DNA of 30,060 bases, from positions 1 through 30,060 of the forward strand of contig JACPHN010000262.1 in the NCBI GenBank assembly GCA_016188575.1, given 5' to 3'. Shown one piece after another: positions 7,674-16,033 of the stretch. Made by a program: the position numbers and the translations under genes. The notes under the pieces were generated by a model. The model was not told where the DNA came from. It did not search any database and saw only the letters and a list, made by a program, of their open reading frames with translations. Source of the DNA: Candidatus Schekmanbacteria bacterium. GTDB taxonomy: Bacteria > CSSED10-310 > JACPHN01. Each line of letters opens with the position of its first letter. Positions within the stretch are counted from its first letter, which is position 1.

Positions 7674-9557
7674 CTACTGCTCAGGTGCGCCGACGGCGTC
7701 GACAAGCCGGCCCCCGATGCGCCGGCGGATCAGGTCCTGAGCTTCCTGGGCCGTTGAGCTCAGCAGCACTTCCTCGGCGAGGTCAGCACATTCCTGAAAG
7801 GAGACGGAGCGAATCACGCGCTTGATCCGGGGAATCGACACGGGGTTCATGCTCATTTCGTCCAGGCCCATGCCGAGCAGCACGACCGCGGCGGTGGGAT
7901 CCGAGGCCATTTCTCCGCACATGGCGACCCAGATCCCCTGGCGGTGGGCGACATCGATCACGTGGCGGATGAGGCGGAGCACCGCCGGGTGGAGTGGCTC
8001 GTAGAGATAGGCCACTTCCTCGCTGATACGGTCGATCGCGAGGGTGTACTGGATGAGGTCGTTGCTGCCGATGCTGAAGAAGTCGACCTCGCGCGCGAGA
8101 ATGTCCGCGGCGACCGCGGCCGAGGGGACTTCGATCATGACTCCGAGGGGAACATTGGCGCCGAAGGCGATCCCTGCTCGGGTGAGGTCCTCCTTTGCCG
8201 ACTCGAGCACCTCCTTGGCCGCCTTGAGCTCACCGACTCCCGAAATCATGGGAAACATGATTTTTGCGTTGCCGTGGGCGCTGGCGCGGAGGATCGCGCG
8301 GAGCTGCGCCTTGAACATGTCGACTTGGCTGAGGCTGAGGCGAATGGCGCGCAGGCCGCTTAGCCCCTTGACGCCTTTGGGCATGGAAAAGGAGCTCAGG
8401 AACTTGTCGCCGCCGAGGTCCAGAGTCCGAATGACCACGGGATCCGGCTGGATCGCCTTGACGAGTTGCGTGTACGTTTCGTATTGCTCGTCTTCCGAGG
8501 GCAAGACGGCGCGGTTCATGAACAGGAACTCGGTTCGATAAAGCCCGATGCCGCGGGCGCGATAGAGGGTGACCGAGGAGATCTCCTGCATGAGCTCGAT
8601 ATTGGCAGCAATGCGCATCGTGTAGCCGTCGGTGGTGATCGTCGGCAGCTCGATGCCGCGCAGGAGCTCGCGCTCGAAGTACTTGTAGCGCCGCTGTCGC
8701 TCGAGGTAGCGCTGGAAGGTGTCATTGGAGGGGCGGACGACGACGTCGCCATGCAGCCCGTCCAGGATAATGGCGTCTCCGTTGCGAACGACATCGAGCA
8801 GGCCGTCGACGCCGACGACGGCGGGGATCTCCAGCGCTCGGGCCATGATTGCCGAGTGCGACGTCTTGCCGCCGACCATGGTGACGAGGCCGCGCACCTT
8901 GCGCCGGTTCATGGTGGCGGTGTCTGAGGGAGCAAGGTCCTTGGCGACAATGGCGGCCTCGAACTCCAAATTGGCCAGACTGCGCCGACGCTCACCGGCC
9001 AAGTTGAGCAGGATGCGATTGCCTACATCATTGATATCGCTCCCGCGCTCGCGAATCAGGGGGTCGTCGATGGTCGCGAAGAAGCCCGTGAAGTGCCGAA
9101 TGGTGTCGTGGAGGGCGTGCTCGGCGTTGACGAGCTCGCTGCGGATGCGATTTTCGACCTGCCCGGTGAACGTCAGGTCGTCGAGCATGGTGAGGTGAGC
9201 GTCGAAAATGTACGCATGCTCGAGGCCGACATCTTCCGCGAGTCGCTGCTTGACGGCGAGCAACTGAGTCTTGGAGAGCTGCACCGCTTCTCGAAACCGG
9301 GCGATCTCCGGCTCGACCGCGTTGGCGGGGAGATCGTTTCGGCGCACCAGGATGCTCTGAGATTCGAGCACCATCGCCTTGGCGATGGCAATTCCTGGAG
9401 AGACGCCGATCCCCTTGAGATAGATCTCCTCGCGACCCGACCCGGTGGGCCGTGGGCCGTTGCCTTCGGTGCGATCGCCGCGCCCATCGTCTGCTACGCC
9501 ACTACCCGCCTTCGCGGGAGTGTGGAGCGGGTGCGGAGTGGTTTCGCGTTCCGTCAC
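7674..9557 (-). CDS. ptsI: Phosphoenolpyruvate-protein phosphotransferase, PTS enzyme I
   Basis: This 627-residue protein transfers phosphate from PEP to HPr. The core starts near residue 46 (IYLKGIGVSPGIAIAKA). The phosphorylated His is His234 in GGKTSHSAIMARALEIPAVVG. The C-terminal PEP-binding barrel includes LYRTEFLFMNR, RTLDLGGDK and the active-site MCGEMASDP. The family is usually about 575 residues; the extra 45 at the N terminus are rich in Gly, Thr, Pro and Arg and look like a flexible linker. The ATG overlaps the HPr stop by four bases, so the pair is translationally coupled, and the extension may be a relic of an HPr-EI fusion. No GAF domain is present, so it is not the nitrogen-type EI (PtsP). 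It is followed 20 bases later by wzm. Confidence 0.95.
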   Translation of the reverse strand: MTERETTPHPLHTPAKAGSGVADDGRGDRTEGNGPRPTGSGREEIYLKGIGVSPGIAIAKAMVLESQSILVRRNDLPANAVEPEIARFREAVQLSKTQLLAVKQRLAEDVGLEHAYIFDAHLTMLDDLTFTGQVENRIRSELVNAEHALHDTIRHFTGFFATIDDPLIRERGSDINDVGNRILLNLAGERRRSLANLEFEAAIVAKDLAPSDTATMNRRKVRGLVTMVGGKTSHSAIMARALEIPAVVGVDGLLDVVRNGDAIILDGLHGDVVVRPSNDTFQRYLERQRRYKYFERELLRGIELPTITTDGYTMRIAANIELMQEISSVTLYRARGIGLYRTEFLFMNRAVLPSEDEQYETYTQLVKAIQPDPVVIRTLDLGGDKFLSSFSMPKGVKGLSGLRAIRLSLSQVDMFKAQLRAILRASAHGNAKIMFPMISGVGELKAAKEVLESAKEDLTRAGIAFGANVPLGVMIEVPSAAVAADILAREVDFFSIGSNDLIQYTLAIDRISEEVAYLYEPLHPAVLRLIRHVIDVAHRQGIWVAMCGEMASDPTAAVVLLGMGLDEMSMNPVSIPRIKRVIRSVSFQECADLAEEVLLSSTAQEAQDLIRRRIGGRLVDAVGAPEQ

Positions 9558-9823
9558 GCGGTTTCTCCGAACCCGTCAGTCATCAGACGCGAGAGTGCAT
9601 CGAGAGCCTTGGCTTCGTCGTCGCCCTCGGCCCGAATCGTGACGCGCGACCCCTGGTTGGCGGCCAGCATCAGGACTTCCATGATGCTGCGGGCGTTGAC
9701 CTCGAGACCTTCCTTGACCAGAGTCACGCGCGCCGCGTACTTTTGCGCCTCCTTTGCAACGAGCGCGGCGGCGCGCGCGTGCATGCCTGATCGGTTTGGA
9801 ATGAGAATTTCGCGGCTGACCAC
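9554..9823 (-). CDS. ptsH: Phosphocarrier protein HPr
   Basis: This 89-residue protein is normal length for HPr. The phosphorylated His15 lies in SGMHARAAALVA (the usual form is GLHARPA, so the Pro is Ala here). Ser46, the target of HPr kinase in many bacteria, is present in VNARSIMEVLMLAA. The start is a GTG at 9823, nine bases after the hpf stop; a GGAGAG about 15 bases upstream, inside the end of hpf, is the nearest ribosome-site candidate. It sits after rpoN and hpf and overlaps ptsI, as in the sigma-54/PTS-Ntr loci of many proteobacteria. No HprK, EIIA (PtsN) or RapZ gene lies in the cluster, so its phosphoacceptor must be encoded elsewhere. Confidence 0.93.
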   Translation of the reverse strand: MVSREILIPNRSGMHARAAALVAKEAQKYAARVTLVKEGLEVNARSIMEVLMLAANQGSRVTIRAEGDDEAKALDALSRLMTDGFGETA

Positions 9824-9832
9824 TGCTTCGTC

Positions 9833-10372
9833 TCAGCTCTCCGGCTCGATCAGCCCAAAGTTGCCGTCTTTGCGAGCGTACATGACGTTGACTCGCTCGG
9901 TCATAGCATTGCGGAACACGAGGAAGTTATCCTTGGTAACGGTAAGCTGCAGCACTGCTTCTTGAACGGACATGGGTTTGACTTCCAGGCTGCTGGTACG
10001 GACCACGCGCGGTTCGGCCGCCAGGGGAGTTTCCGCGAGCAATACGGCCTCGCGCACGGCGCGCACGCTTCCCCGCTCTCTGCCGCGTTCCTTCTGTCGC
10101 TCTCGGTGCCGGCGGACTTGCTTTTCCACCTTCTCCAGAGCGGCATCAAGGGCGGCAGCCGCATCGGTAGTCTCCTCCTCGGCTCTGAAGGATAGCCCCT
10201 TGGTTCTGACGATGACCTCTGCCGCGGTGCGGTATTTCTCGGACGTGAAAACGACCTGCACATCCACCACCTTTTCCAAAAGTCGCAACGCGCGCTCGAG
10301 CTGCTCCTCCGTATGGGCTTTCAGCTGCTCCGATACGTCGAGACCTCTGCCCGTGATGGTGACCTGCATCAT
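9833..10372 (-). CDS. hpf: Ribosome hibernation promoting factor, long form
   Basis: This 179-residue protein has the N-terminal ribosome-binding domain at about 1-100 (VTITGRGLDVSEQLKAHTEE, with AALDAALEKVEKQVRRHRER closing it). A basic linker follows. The C-terminal dimerisation domain, at about 120-179, reads VVRTSSLEVKPMSVQEAV and ends NVMYARKDGNFGLIEPE. The long form joins two 70S ribosomes into inactive 100S dimers in stationary phase or starvation. Two adjacent ATGs (10372 and 10369) are possible starts. AGGAGG lies two and five bases before them, so 10369 may be used more. It lies 112 bases downstream of rpoN, its usual partner, and nine bases before HPr. Confidence 0.94.
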   Translation of the reverse strand: MMQVTITGRGLDVSEQLKAHTEEQLERALRLLEKVVDVQVVFTSEKYRTAAEVIVRTKGLSFRAEEETTDAAAALDAALEKVEKQVRRHRERQKERGRERGSVRAVREAVLLAETPLAAEPRVVRTSSLEVKPMSVQEAVLQLTVTKDNFLVFRNAMTERVNVMYARKDGNFGLIEPES

Positions 10373-10418
10373 GCCCTCCTAGACTACGGCTTGACGAAAT
10401 ATCCGGTTAACGTTCACC

Positions 10419-10478
10419 GCGCGACTCTTCGCGCCGCGAAAGCAAGGCCCGGTGATAGTGGCCGCCCGTGGGCCTTGC
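10419..10478 (-). terminator. Two hairpins in the rpoN-hpf gap, possible attenuator or processing site
   Basis: Six bases past the rpoN stop, GCAAGGCCC and GGGCCTTGC (10442-10450 and 10470-10478) form a perfect 9-bp stem with a 19-base loop. A second stem follows, GCGCGA with TCGCGC around a four-base loop (10419-10434). Neither is followed by a U-run. They could partly separate rpoN from hpf expression or stabilise the upstream mRNA end. Confidence 0.45.
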
Positions 10479-10484
10479 GTAGGA

Positions 10485-11939
10485 CTAGACGACCTTTTTC
10501 CGTCGCGATGACGGTGGGATGTTGAGCTCCTCTCGATACTTCGCGACGGTCCGGCGCGCGATCTCGATACCGCGATCCATCAAGTACTTGGCAATGTTCT
10601 GATCGCTCAATGGCCGCCGTCGATTCTCGGCGGCGACGAGGTTCTTGATCATTTCCTTCACCCGCAGCGAGGAGACGTCCACACCGTCTCGATGGCTCAA
10701 CCCACCGTGGAAAAAATACTTGATCTCGAAGATGCCCTGGGGTGTGTGCATGTATTTGCTCGTGGAAACCCGGCTGACCGTAGACTCATGCACACCGATA
10801 TCCTGCGCCACATCCCGCAGCACCATGGGCTTCAGATGGGAGATACCATTATCGAAGAAATCCTTCTGACGCACCAGGATGCTTTCGGCGACCTTGTAGA
10901 TCGTGCGCTGCCGTTGCTGGACGCTCTTCATGAGCCAGCGAGCTGAATTGACCTTCTTCTCGACATATTCTTTAGTCGCCTCTGGCACTTTCTCGCCAGC
11001 GGCGAGAAGCGTGCGATAGAGAGGACTGATTCTGAGCTGCGGGATACCGTAATCGTTCAAGAGGATCTTGTACTCGCCGTCGATCTTTACGATTCTGATG
11101 TCGGGGACGACGTAGCGGGGGGGATCGGATGAGTAGTGGCGGCCGGGCTTGGGTTCGAGGAGCTGGATCTCTTCGAAGGCCTCGTTGACGTCTTCAACGG
11201 AGCACTCGAGCTTCTTGGCGATATCCGCATAGGCGCGCCGTTCCAGCTCAGGCAAGCAGTCGCGGATGATGATCGCCGCCAGGCTCTCCGAGCGGCCATT
11301 TGCCTCGAGCTGAATGAGCAAGCACTCCTGCACGTTCCGCGCGGCGACGCCGACAGGATCGCAATGCTGGACGATTTTCAGAATCCGCTCGACTTCTTCC
11401 AGCGGGTATCCCTCGAGCACGGCCACTTCCTCGAGGCCGATGGCCAGATACCCCTTGCTGTCCAGGTTGCCGGCGAGTTGTTTGGCGACGGTAAGCTCGG
11501 CTTCGCTCAGATGCTGCAGCTCGAGCTGCCAGGTCAGGTACTCTTCGAGCGTTTCCGAGTGGCGCAGCACGTTCTCGTAAGGGATCTGGTCCGGGACCTC
11601 GCGCGGTGTATAGCCGAGATCGCGCCCATCGTTGAGGTAGTCATCCCAGTTCAGGACGTCTTCTCGCGTGAGGCTCGTGTGCTCGGGCGTTGCCTCGACG
11701 TGCGAATCCTCCGCGTTAAGTGCCGAGGCCGCTTCCTCCGGGCGAACGTCCCCGAGCGACTGGCCGGCCTCGAGGTCGCCGCCCGCTTCCAGCATCGGAT
11801 TTTCCATCAGCTCCTGCTCGATCTGCTGCACGAGCTCAATTTTTGAGAGCTGCAAGAGCTTGATCGCCTGGCGGAGCTGCGGAGTCATCACCAGCTTTTG
11901 CTGCAGCTTCATCTGGAGTCGAAGATCCAGCATTACCAT
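10485..11939 (-). CDS. rpoN: RNA polymerase sigma-54 factor
   Basis: This 484-residue protein is complete. Region I at the N terminus is Gln/Leu-rich (QQKLVMTPQLRQAIKLLQLS), the part contacted by enhancer-binding ATPases. An acidic region II follows at about 50-110. The core-binding region and the HTH near HLKPMVLRDVAQDIGVHEST come next. The diagnostic RpoN box ARRTVAKYREELNIPPS lies near the C terminus and reads the -24 element. Two ATGs six bases apart (11939 and 11933) are possible; AGGAG sits three bases before the first and nine before the second, favouring 11933. A 445-base gap separates it from lptB, with its own predicted promoter and hairpin-rich leader. The lptB-rpoN-hpf order is the widespread proteobacterial arrangement. 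Confidence 0.97.
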   Translation of the reverse strand: MVMLDLRLQMKLQQKLVMTPQLRQAIKLLQLSKIELVQQIEQELMENPMLEAGGDLEAGQSLGDVRPEEAASALNAEDSHVEATPEHTSLTREDVLNWDDYLNDGRDLGYTPREVPDQIPYENVLRHSETLEEYLTWQLELQHLSEAELTVAKQLAGNLDSKGYLAIGLEEVAVLEGYPLEEVERILKIVQHCDPVGVAARNVQECLLIQLEANGRSESLAAIIIRDCLPELERRAYADIAKKLECSVEDVNEAFEEIQLLEPKPGRHYSSDPPRYVVPDIRIVKIDGEYKILLNDYGIPQLRISPLYRTLLAAGEKVPEATKEYVEKKVNSARWLMKSVQQRQRTIYKVAESILVRQKDFFDNGISHLKPMVLRDVAQDIGVHESTVSRVSTSKYMHTPQGIFEIKYFFHGGLSHRDGVDVSSLRVKEMIKNLVAAENRRRPLSDQNIAKYLMDRGIEIARRTVAKYREELNIPPSSRRKKVV

Positions 11940-12035
11940 TTACTCCTGCCGGGCGTGAAATCGGTCCCGTGGCGCGTTCCGCCCACTGTGGAGGGCACCG
12001 TGCCTCGCGTCATATCATCCATTCGTCAGCCGATC

Positions 12036-12155
12036 TGAAACCCCGCCCTTCAGGGCGGAATCGCCGCGGAACCTCGGCCTGAAGGCCGGGGTTTCAGCGG
12101 TGGTTTGGGCGGGGTCCAAACCCCGCCCAAACATGTCGCCGGCCTGAAGGCCGGC
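12036..12155 (-). repeat. Cluster of four strong hairpins in the predicted rpoN leader
   Basis: In minus-strand order, GCCGGCC/GGCCGGC with a tetraloop occupies 12155-12138. A perfect 13-bp stem (GTTTGGGCGGGGT with its complement, four-base loop) occupies 12132-12103. Then an outer stem of TGAAACCCCG with CGGGGTTTCA (12096-12087 and 12045-12036) encloses two inner hairpins, CGGCC-TTCA-GGCCG and CCGCCC-TGAA-GGGCGG, giving a three-way-junction shape. The recurring CCTGAAGG/CCTTCAGG cores are self-similar, as in REP-like or IS200/IS605-end palindromes. The cluster lies between the predicted rpoN promoter and the rpoN start, so it would be in the 5' leader. Whether it is a regulatory RNA or a mobile palindromic element is open. 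Confidence 0.85.
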
Positions 12156-12196
12156 ATCCTTATTGGTCTCGCACATGAAAACCATAAGCTCAACTA

Positions 12197-12225
12197 AGTG
12201 TAGGACTATCGACACGTCATTTCAA
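12197..12225 (-). promoter_or_regulatory. Predicted sigma70-type promoter for rpoN
   Basis: On the minus strand TTGAAA (12225-12220) and TACACT (12202-12197) are separated by exactly 17 bases, matching five and four of six consensus positions. The local sequence is less GC-rich than its surroundings. Transcription would begin near 12190 and give a leader of about 250 bases before rpoN. It lies about 160 bases past the lptB stop. Confidence 0.55.
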
Positions 12226-12384
12226 CAGCCAGAACCCACCCCGCGAGCGCCGGCGCCGAATCGCGCGTTGTCACCGTGCCTTGCCCGGCGCCCTATGCGC
12301 GGTCGAAACCTGCCTGCGGACATCCGCCTCGGCGCTGCGGCGCGGCGACGGCCTGCCGCCGGGCCCTGGGATTACCGCCAAACT

Positions 12385-13113
12385 CTACGTTTTCTGGAGC
12401 TGAAACTTCTCGCCCAAATAGAACCGCCGCACGGTGGCGTTTCCGGCCAGCTCGTGGGGAGTGCCCTCGGCGAGAATCTGGCCCGCGTTGATCACGTACG
12501 CCCGGTCCGTCGTTTCTAGCGTATGCTGAACATTGTGATCCGTCAAGAGAATGCCTATGCCGCGCTCTTTCAGGCCGCGAATGATGGTCTGGATGTCGGC
12601 GACCGCAATCGGGTCGATCCCCGCAAACGGCTCGTCTAGCAGCATGAAAGACGGCGTGGAGGCGAGGGCCCGCGCGATCTCGACGCGTCTGCTTTCGCCG
12701 CCGCTGAGCGTGTAGGCCTTGTTCGTGCGCAAGCGAGCGATCTGAAATTCGCCAAGCAAGATCTCCAGACGCTCCATCCTCTCGCGTCGCGAGATCGCCA
12801 GGGTTTCGAGGACCGCGGAGATGTTCTGCTCGACGGTGAGCCCGCGGAAGATCGAGGTTTCTTGCGTCAGGTAGCCGATCCCTCGACGCGCCCGCCGATA
12901 CATCGGCAGCGAGGTCATTTCTTCGCCATCCAGGAGGATGTGCCCCGAGTCGGGCTTGACCAGGCCGACAACCATGTAGAAGGTGGTCGTCTTTCCGGCG
13001 CCGTTCGGCCCGAGCAGGCCGACGACTTCTCCCGGCTGCACCGAGATGCTGACGCGGTCCACGACGGTTCGCTTACGGTAGCGCTTGACCAGATCTGTCG
13101 TCTCGAGTCGCAC
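12385..13113 (-). CDS. lptB: LPS export ABC transporter ATPase LptB
   Basis: This 242-residue protein is typical LptB length. It has Walker [10 protein letters not shown] at 35-43, the LptB-typical Q-loop segment [20 protein letters not shown], signature [15 protein letters not shown], Walker [14 protein letters not shown], and the switch His in LLTDHNV. The C terminus [18 protein letters not shown] is also characteristic. It powers extraction of LPS from the inner membrane with LptF/LptG (not in this window) and the LptC/LptA bridge. The start is GTG 13113, inside the end of the LptC-OstA gene; the 41-base overlap is long but the frame and family alignment support it. Downstream is the structured rpoN leader. 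Confidence 0.96.
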   Translation of the reverse strand: MRLETTDLVKRYRKRTVVDRVSISVQPGEVVGLLGPNGAGKTTTFYMVVGLVKPDSGHILLDGEEMTSLPMYRRARRGIGYLTQETSIFRGLTVEQNISAVLETLAISRRERMERLEILLGEFQIARLRTNKAYTLSGGESRRVEIARALASTPSFMLLDEPFAGIDPIAVADIQTIIRGLKERGIGILLTDHNVQHTLETTDRAYVINAGQILAEGTPHELAGNATVRRFYLGEKFQLQKT

Positions 13114-15469
13114 CGAAGATGGTCCCTGTTTCCTGGCGGGCCTGGGGCAACGGGGTGACTGCGGTTGGGCTTGCGGTCGCTGCCGTCGTCGGTGCCGCAG
13201 CGGGCCGGCCTTTTGGGTAAAGAGTCGCGATGCCGGATTCCTCCGGATCGCTTAGCACCGTATAGCGCCTCGTGTCGAGAGCGTAGCGGATGACGCGGCC
13301 CTGGGTCTCGCGATCCTCGCTCTTGACGAGGGCCGGCTTACCGAGCAGCACCACGACCTTGTGGTCGCGAGCGTAGTGAAGCTCGTCGGCGAGCGCCTTT
13401 CCCCGGGTTTCCGCGAGGCGGACGTCGCGGCTAGCATGTAGCGCCACGATGTCTCGCTTTGTCGTATTCGACGGGGCGCCGTCGAACCAGGCCTCCAGGT
13501 AGCCGGCGCTCAGCCTGCGATCTTGCTGCACCACGGAAACGTTGTCATGGAATTCCGCACGTTCCGCGAGCGATCGCGATCCGCGCTCGAAGTACATGCG
13601 CGCGCGATCACTGGTGACCACAGTCCGGCCGCCGCCCGAGAACGTGAACTCGGGACCGCGTCCTTGTGGCGTCGTGCGGGATAGCCGGTCGGCCACGGCG
13701 AACTCCGCCTCGACGTGACCGAGGGCCGAGAGCACGCCCTCATTTTCTGCGAAATGGAGCTCGTCGGCGCGAATCTGCCGACTCTCGTCCCACACCCGCG
13801 CCTGTCCCACGAGCATCCACAGCCGATCGCGCCCATCGTAGCTGAGGCGATTACCCGCGACCCGCACCGTGCCTTGAGCATAGGAGGCTTCGCCAGACGC
13901 GAGCAGAGCCGTGACGCGGCGCTGCTCGTCCCAGGAAACTTGGATGCGCTCCGCCGTCATGATTCTCGCTTCCGATTCCAACTGAGCATCGCCGGTGGCG
14001 ACGGCCGAGCGCGCCCGAAGGTCGGCCTCAACGCGCCGCGCGTGAAGTGTGACGCGCGCCCCCTGCGGCGCGAGCTCCAAGCCCCCCACCTGGAAGCGGC
14101 TCCCCGGATCGGTGCTTGCGGCAGCCGTACTCGCCTCGGGTGGAGCCTGAAACCAACTCGACACGTTTCCGTCCGCAACCAGCGTCTGCCGTTCCAGGTG
14201 CGCGACGATAGAATCGGCCGCGAGGAAACGCCCGGAATCCTCCGTGGTGCCGACATCCCACGCTTCCGCGCCGTTGGAAAGAGTGAGGCGGCTCTGAAGG
14301 ACATTGTAGACGCCGGCGCCCCCCTTGGCCTCGATCGCACCGGCGCGCGCCCGCACGTTGCCCCAGGCCATGACTCCCGTCAGGCTGGCGGTGGTGGGAT
14401 CCAGAAGCACCTCGAGGCGATGCGCCGACAGCCAGTCGTCGCCGTACTTGAGGTCCGCACCTTCTCTAAACGTCAGAGTCGAGGAGTTGCGATCGATTCT
14501 GAGGTCTTCGGAGGCGACCGTTATGGGCACAGGATCGCCCGCGCGCGATGCGGCAGGTGCGGGTGCAGCGGTGGCGGCGAGCGCCGTGGGCGCGCCGAGC
14601 GCAGGATAGTCACCCGTGCGACCCTTTTCCAGGAACAGGGTGGCGCGGACTTCGCCGTGGATCTCCGCATACTGGTCTTCATCGTCGAGGTGGAAGACCA
14701 TGCGCAGCCCCGTGAGCGTGTTCCGGCCCTGCGTGATGCGCGGACTGCCGACGTAGCCGGCCACGCGGGTCGCATGGTCGTAGCCCATGCGACCTGCGGT
14801 GATGGTCATGGGCAGGGGCACCGTGTCGCCCAGTGCGGGCGGGGTCGGCGTGGGAGCGGTGGAGCCGGGCGCAGCTTCGGGTAGCGTGCCCGGGCCGAGG
14901 TGTACGACGGTGCGCACGTCGTGGTCGAGAAAGAGCTTTTCCGTCTTTACCTCCACCTTCATCTCACTGCCAAAAGTTACCATCTTTGGAATCGCAATCT
15001 TGACTCGCCCGGGCGTGGACAGCACCTCGAGAGCAGGATCGTAGACCAGGCTGGTCGCCTCCAGGTGAATGGCATCGGCCTTGTTCGCGGCGCTGGTCAC
15101 GGCGGCGTGAATGTTGCCTTTGAGCTCTACCCAGTTAGTCGCGGTGTTTACGGTTGCAAAATCTGCGTGCTCGAGACGGACAACCGAACCGTCTGGACGC
15201 CGAAAGTAGGTATCGCTGAGATCCCAGAGGCGGTATTCACCGCCAATAGGTGCAGCCTCGGCGCGGCGCGCACATAGCTCATAGACCACGTCGCCTCTGA
15301 GGAACTGCCGGCAAAATCTGTCGATCAGCGCGGCGGGTTCCGTCTGCGACGCGGATTCGGGCCGGGTCGCGTCGCGGCCGCCGGCGTCGCCAAAGTACAA
15401 GGAATAGGCGCCCCACACCACGACGCCCGCGGCGACCACCGCGATGGCATACGTGATGGCTTTCTTCAC
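13073..15469 (-). CDS. lptC: LptC-OstA/LptA fusion, periplasmic LPS transport bridge protein
   Basis: This 798-residue protein starts with GTG 15469 and an AGAGGA ribosome site. A single membrane anchor lies at about residues 4-24. An LptC-like domain covers about 30-190 ([30 protein letters not shown]). Several OstA/LptA-like beta-jellyroll segments then follow, with motifs such as [39 protein letters not shown] and [19 protein letters not shown]. The last clear LptA-like domain lies at about 605-775 ([13 protein letters not shown]). E. coli LptC and LptA are each about 190 residues, so this one chain is about twice the two combined. It probably forms the beta-jellyroll slide carrying LPS through the periplasm. 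Ala/Pro/Thr-rich linkers occur at about 190-210 and 300-315. No separate lptA is present, and lptB overlaps its end. Confidence 0.85.
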   Translation of the reverse strand: MKKAITYAIAVVAAGVVVWGAYSLYFGDAGGRDATRPESASQTEPAALIDRFCRQFLRGDVVYELCARRAEAAPIGGEYRLWDLSDTYFRRPDGSVVRLEHADFATVNTATNWVELKGNIHAAVTSAANKADAIHLEATSLVYDPALEVLSTPGRVKIAIPKMVTFGSEMKVEVKTEKLFLDHDVRTVVHLGPGTLPEAAPGSTAPTPTPPALGDTVPLPMTITAGRMGYDHATRVAGYVGSPRITQGRNTLTGLRMVFHLDDEDQYAEIHGEVRATLFLEKGRTGDYPALGAPTALAATAAPAPAASRAGDPVPITVASEDLRIDRNSSTLTFREGADLKYGDDWLSAHRLEVLLDPTTASLTGVMAWGNVRARAGAIEAKGGAGVYNVLQSRLTLSNGAEAWDVGTTEDSGRFLAADSIVAHLERQTLVADGNVSSWFQAPPEASTAAASTDPGSRFQVGGLELAPQGARVTLHARRVEADLRARSAVATGDAQLESEARIMTAERIQVSWDEQRRVTALLASGEASYAQGTVRVAGNRLSYDGRDRLWMLVGQARVWDESRQIRADELHFAENEGVLSALGHVEAEFAVADRLSRTTPQGRGPEFTFSGGGRTVVTSDRARMYFERGSRSLAERAEFHDNVSVVQQDRRLSAGYLEAWFDGAPSNTTKRDIVALHASRDVRLAETRGKALADELHYARDHKVVVLLGKPALVKSEDRETQGRVIRYALDTRRYTVLSDPEESGIATLYPKGRPAAAPTTAATASPTAVTPLPQARQETGTIFGATRDDRSGQALP

Positions 15470-15505
15470 GGCGTCCTCTTTCAGCGCGGCTGCAATCTGG
15501 GAAGA

Positions 15506-16033
15506 TCAGTCCTTTTCAGCCCGGGATGGCCTTGACAGGTCAGCGAAGTAGGGCGCGAAGCGGTCGAAGGTAGCCGTCAACGCCTCAGGCACGACCCGCA
15601 TATCTGCGATCGTGGTGATGAAGTTGTGGTCCCCTTCCCAACGGGGAACGAGGTGAACGTGAACGTGATCCTCGACGCCGGCCCCCGCGGTCTTGCCCAA
15701 GTTCGCACCGATGTTGATTCCATGGCAACGGATCTCGCGATCGAGGAAGGCCTCGCAGTGAACAACCATCTCCATGAGCGCCTGGCGATCGGTTGCCGCG
15801 AGCGCGTGCAGGCGTGCGACATGATGGCGCGGCGCGACCATGAGATGGCCATTGGCATACGGGTAGCGATTGAGCATCACCACAACAAAACGGTCGGCGA
15901 ACAGGCACAAGCGCTCGCGCCGTTCGCCGACCGCCATTGTTTCAAAGCCGGCGGGGACATCGCAGAAGATGCACCCGCCTCGTTTCTCGGCCACGATGTA
16001 GTCAATCCGCCAGGGAGCGAAAAGGACCCTCAC
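15506..16033 (-). CDS. HIT-family nucleotide hydrolase or transferase
   Basis: This 175-residue protein has the histidine-triad motif HVHVHLVPRW near residues 135-142, where the middle His acts as nucleophile on nucleoside phosphates. An N-terminal Cys pair CIFC (residues 21-24) and the segment PRHHVARL resemble the zinc-binding branch of Fhit/AP4A-phosphorylase-like HIT proteins. NRYPYANGHLMVAPRHH is the usual substrate-pocket strand. The GTG start overlaps the rpsA stop (GTGA), so it is translationally coupled to S1. Likely substrates are dinucleoside polyphosphates or AMP-linked adducts, which is family knowledge rather than something seen here. It is followed after 36 bases by the LptC-OstA gene. 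Confidence 0.9.
   Translation of the reverse strand: MRVLFAPWRIDYIVAEKRGGCIFCDVPAGFETMAVGERRERLCLFADRFVVVMLNRYPYANGHLMVAPRHHVARLHALAATDRQALMEMVVHCEAFLDREIRCHGINIGANLGKTAGAGVEDHVHVHLVPRWEGDHNFITTIADMRVVPEALTATFDRFAPYFADLSRPSRAEKD

Noticed and set aside
10373-10484. Sigma-54 (-24/-12) promoter before hpf
   Set aside because: I looked for the GG-N10-GC core with TGGCAC/TTGC elements and found no acceptable match in this gap.
12036-12155. CRISPR-like array from repeated CCTGAAGG/CCTTCAGG motifs
   Set aside because: The units are hairpins of differing arms and sizes, with no regular repeat-spacer spacing and no cas genes in the window.
12015-12215. A 66-codon minus-strand frame between lptB and rpoN
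   Set aside because: Most of it is the translated hairpin cluster; it has no convincing ribosome site. A leader peptide remains possible but unsupported.
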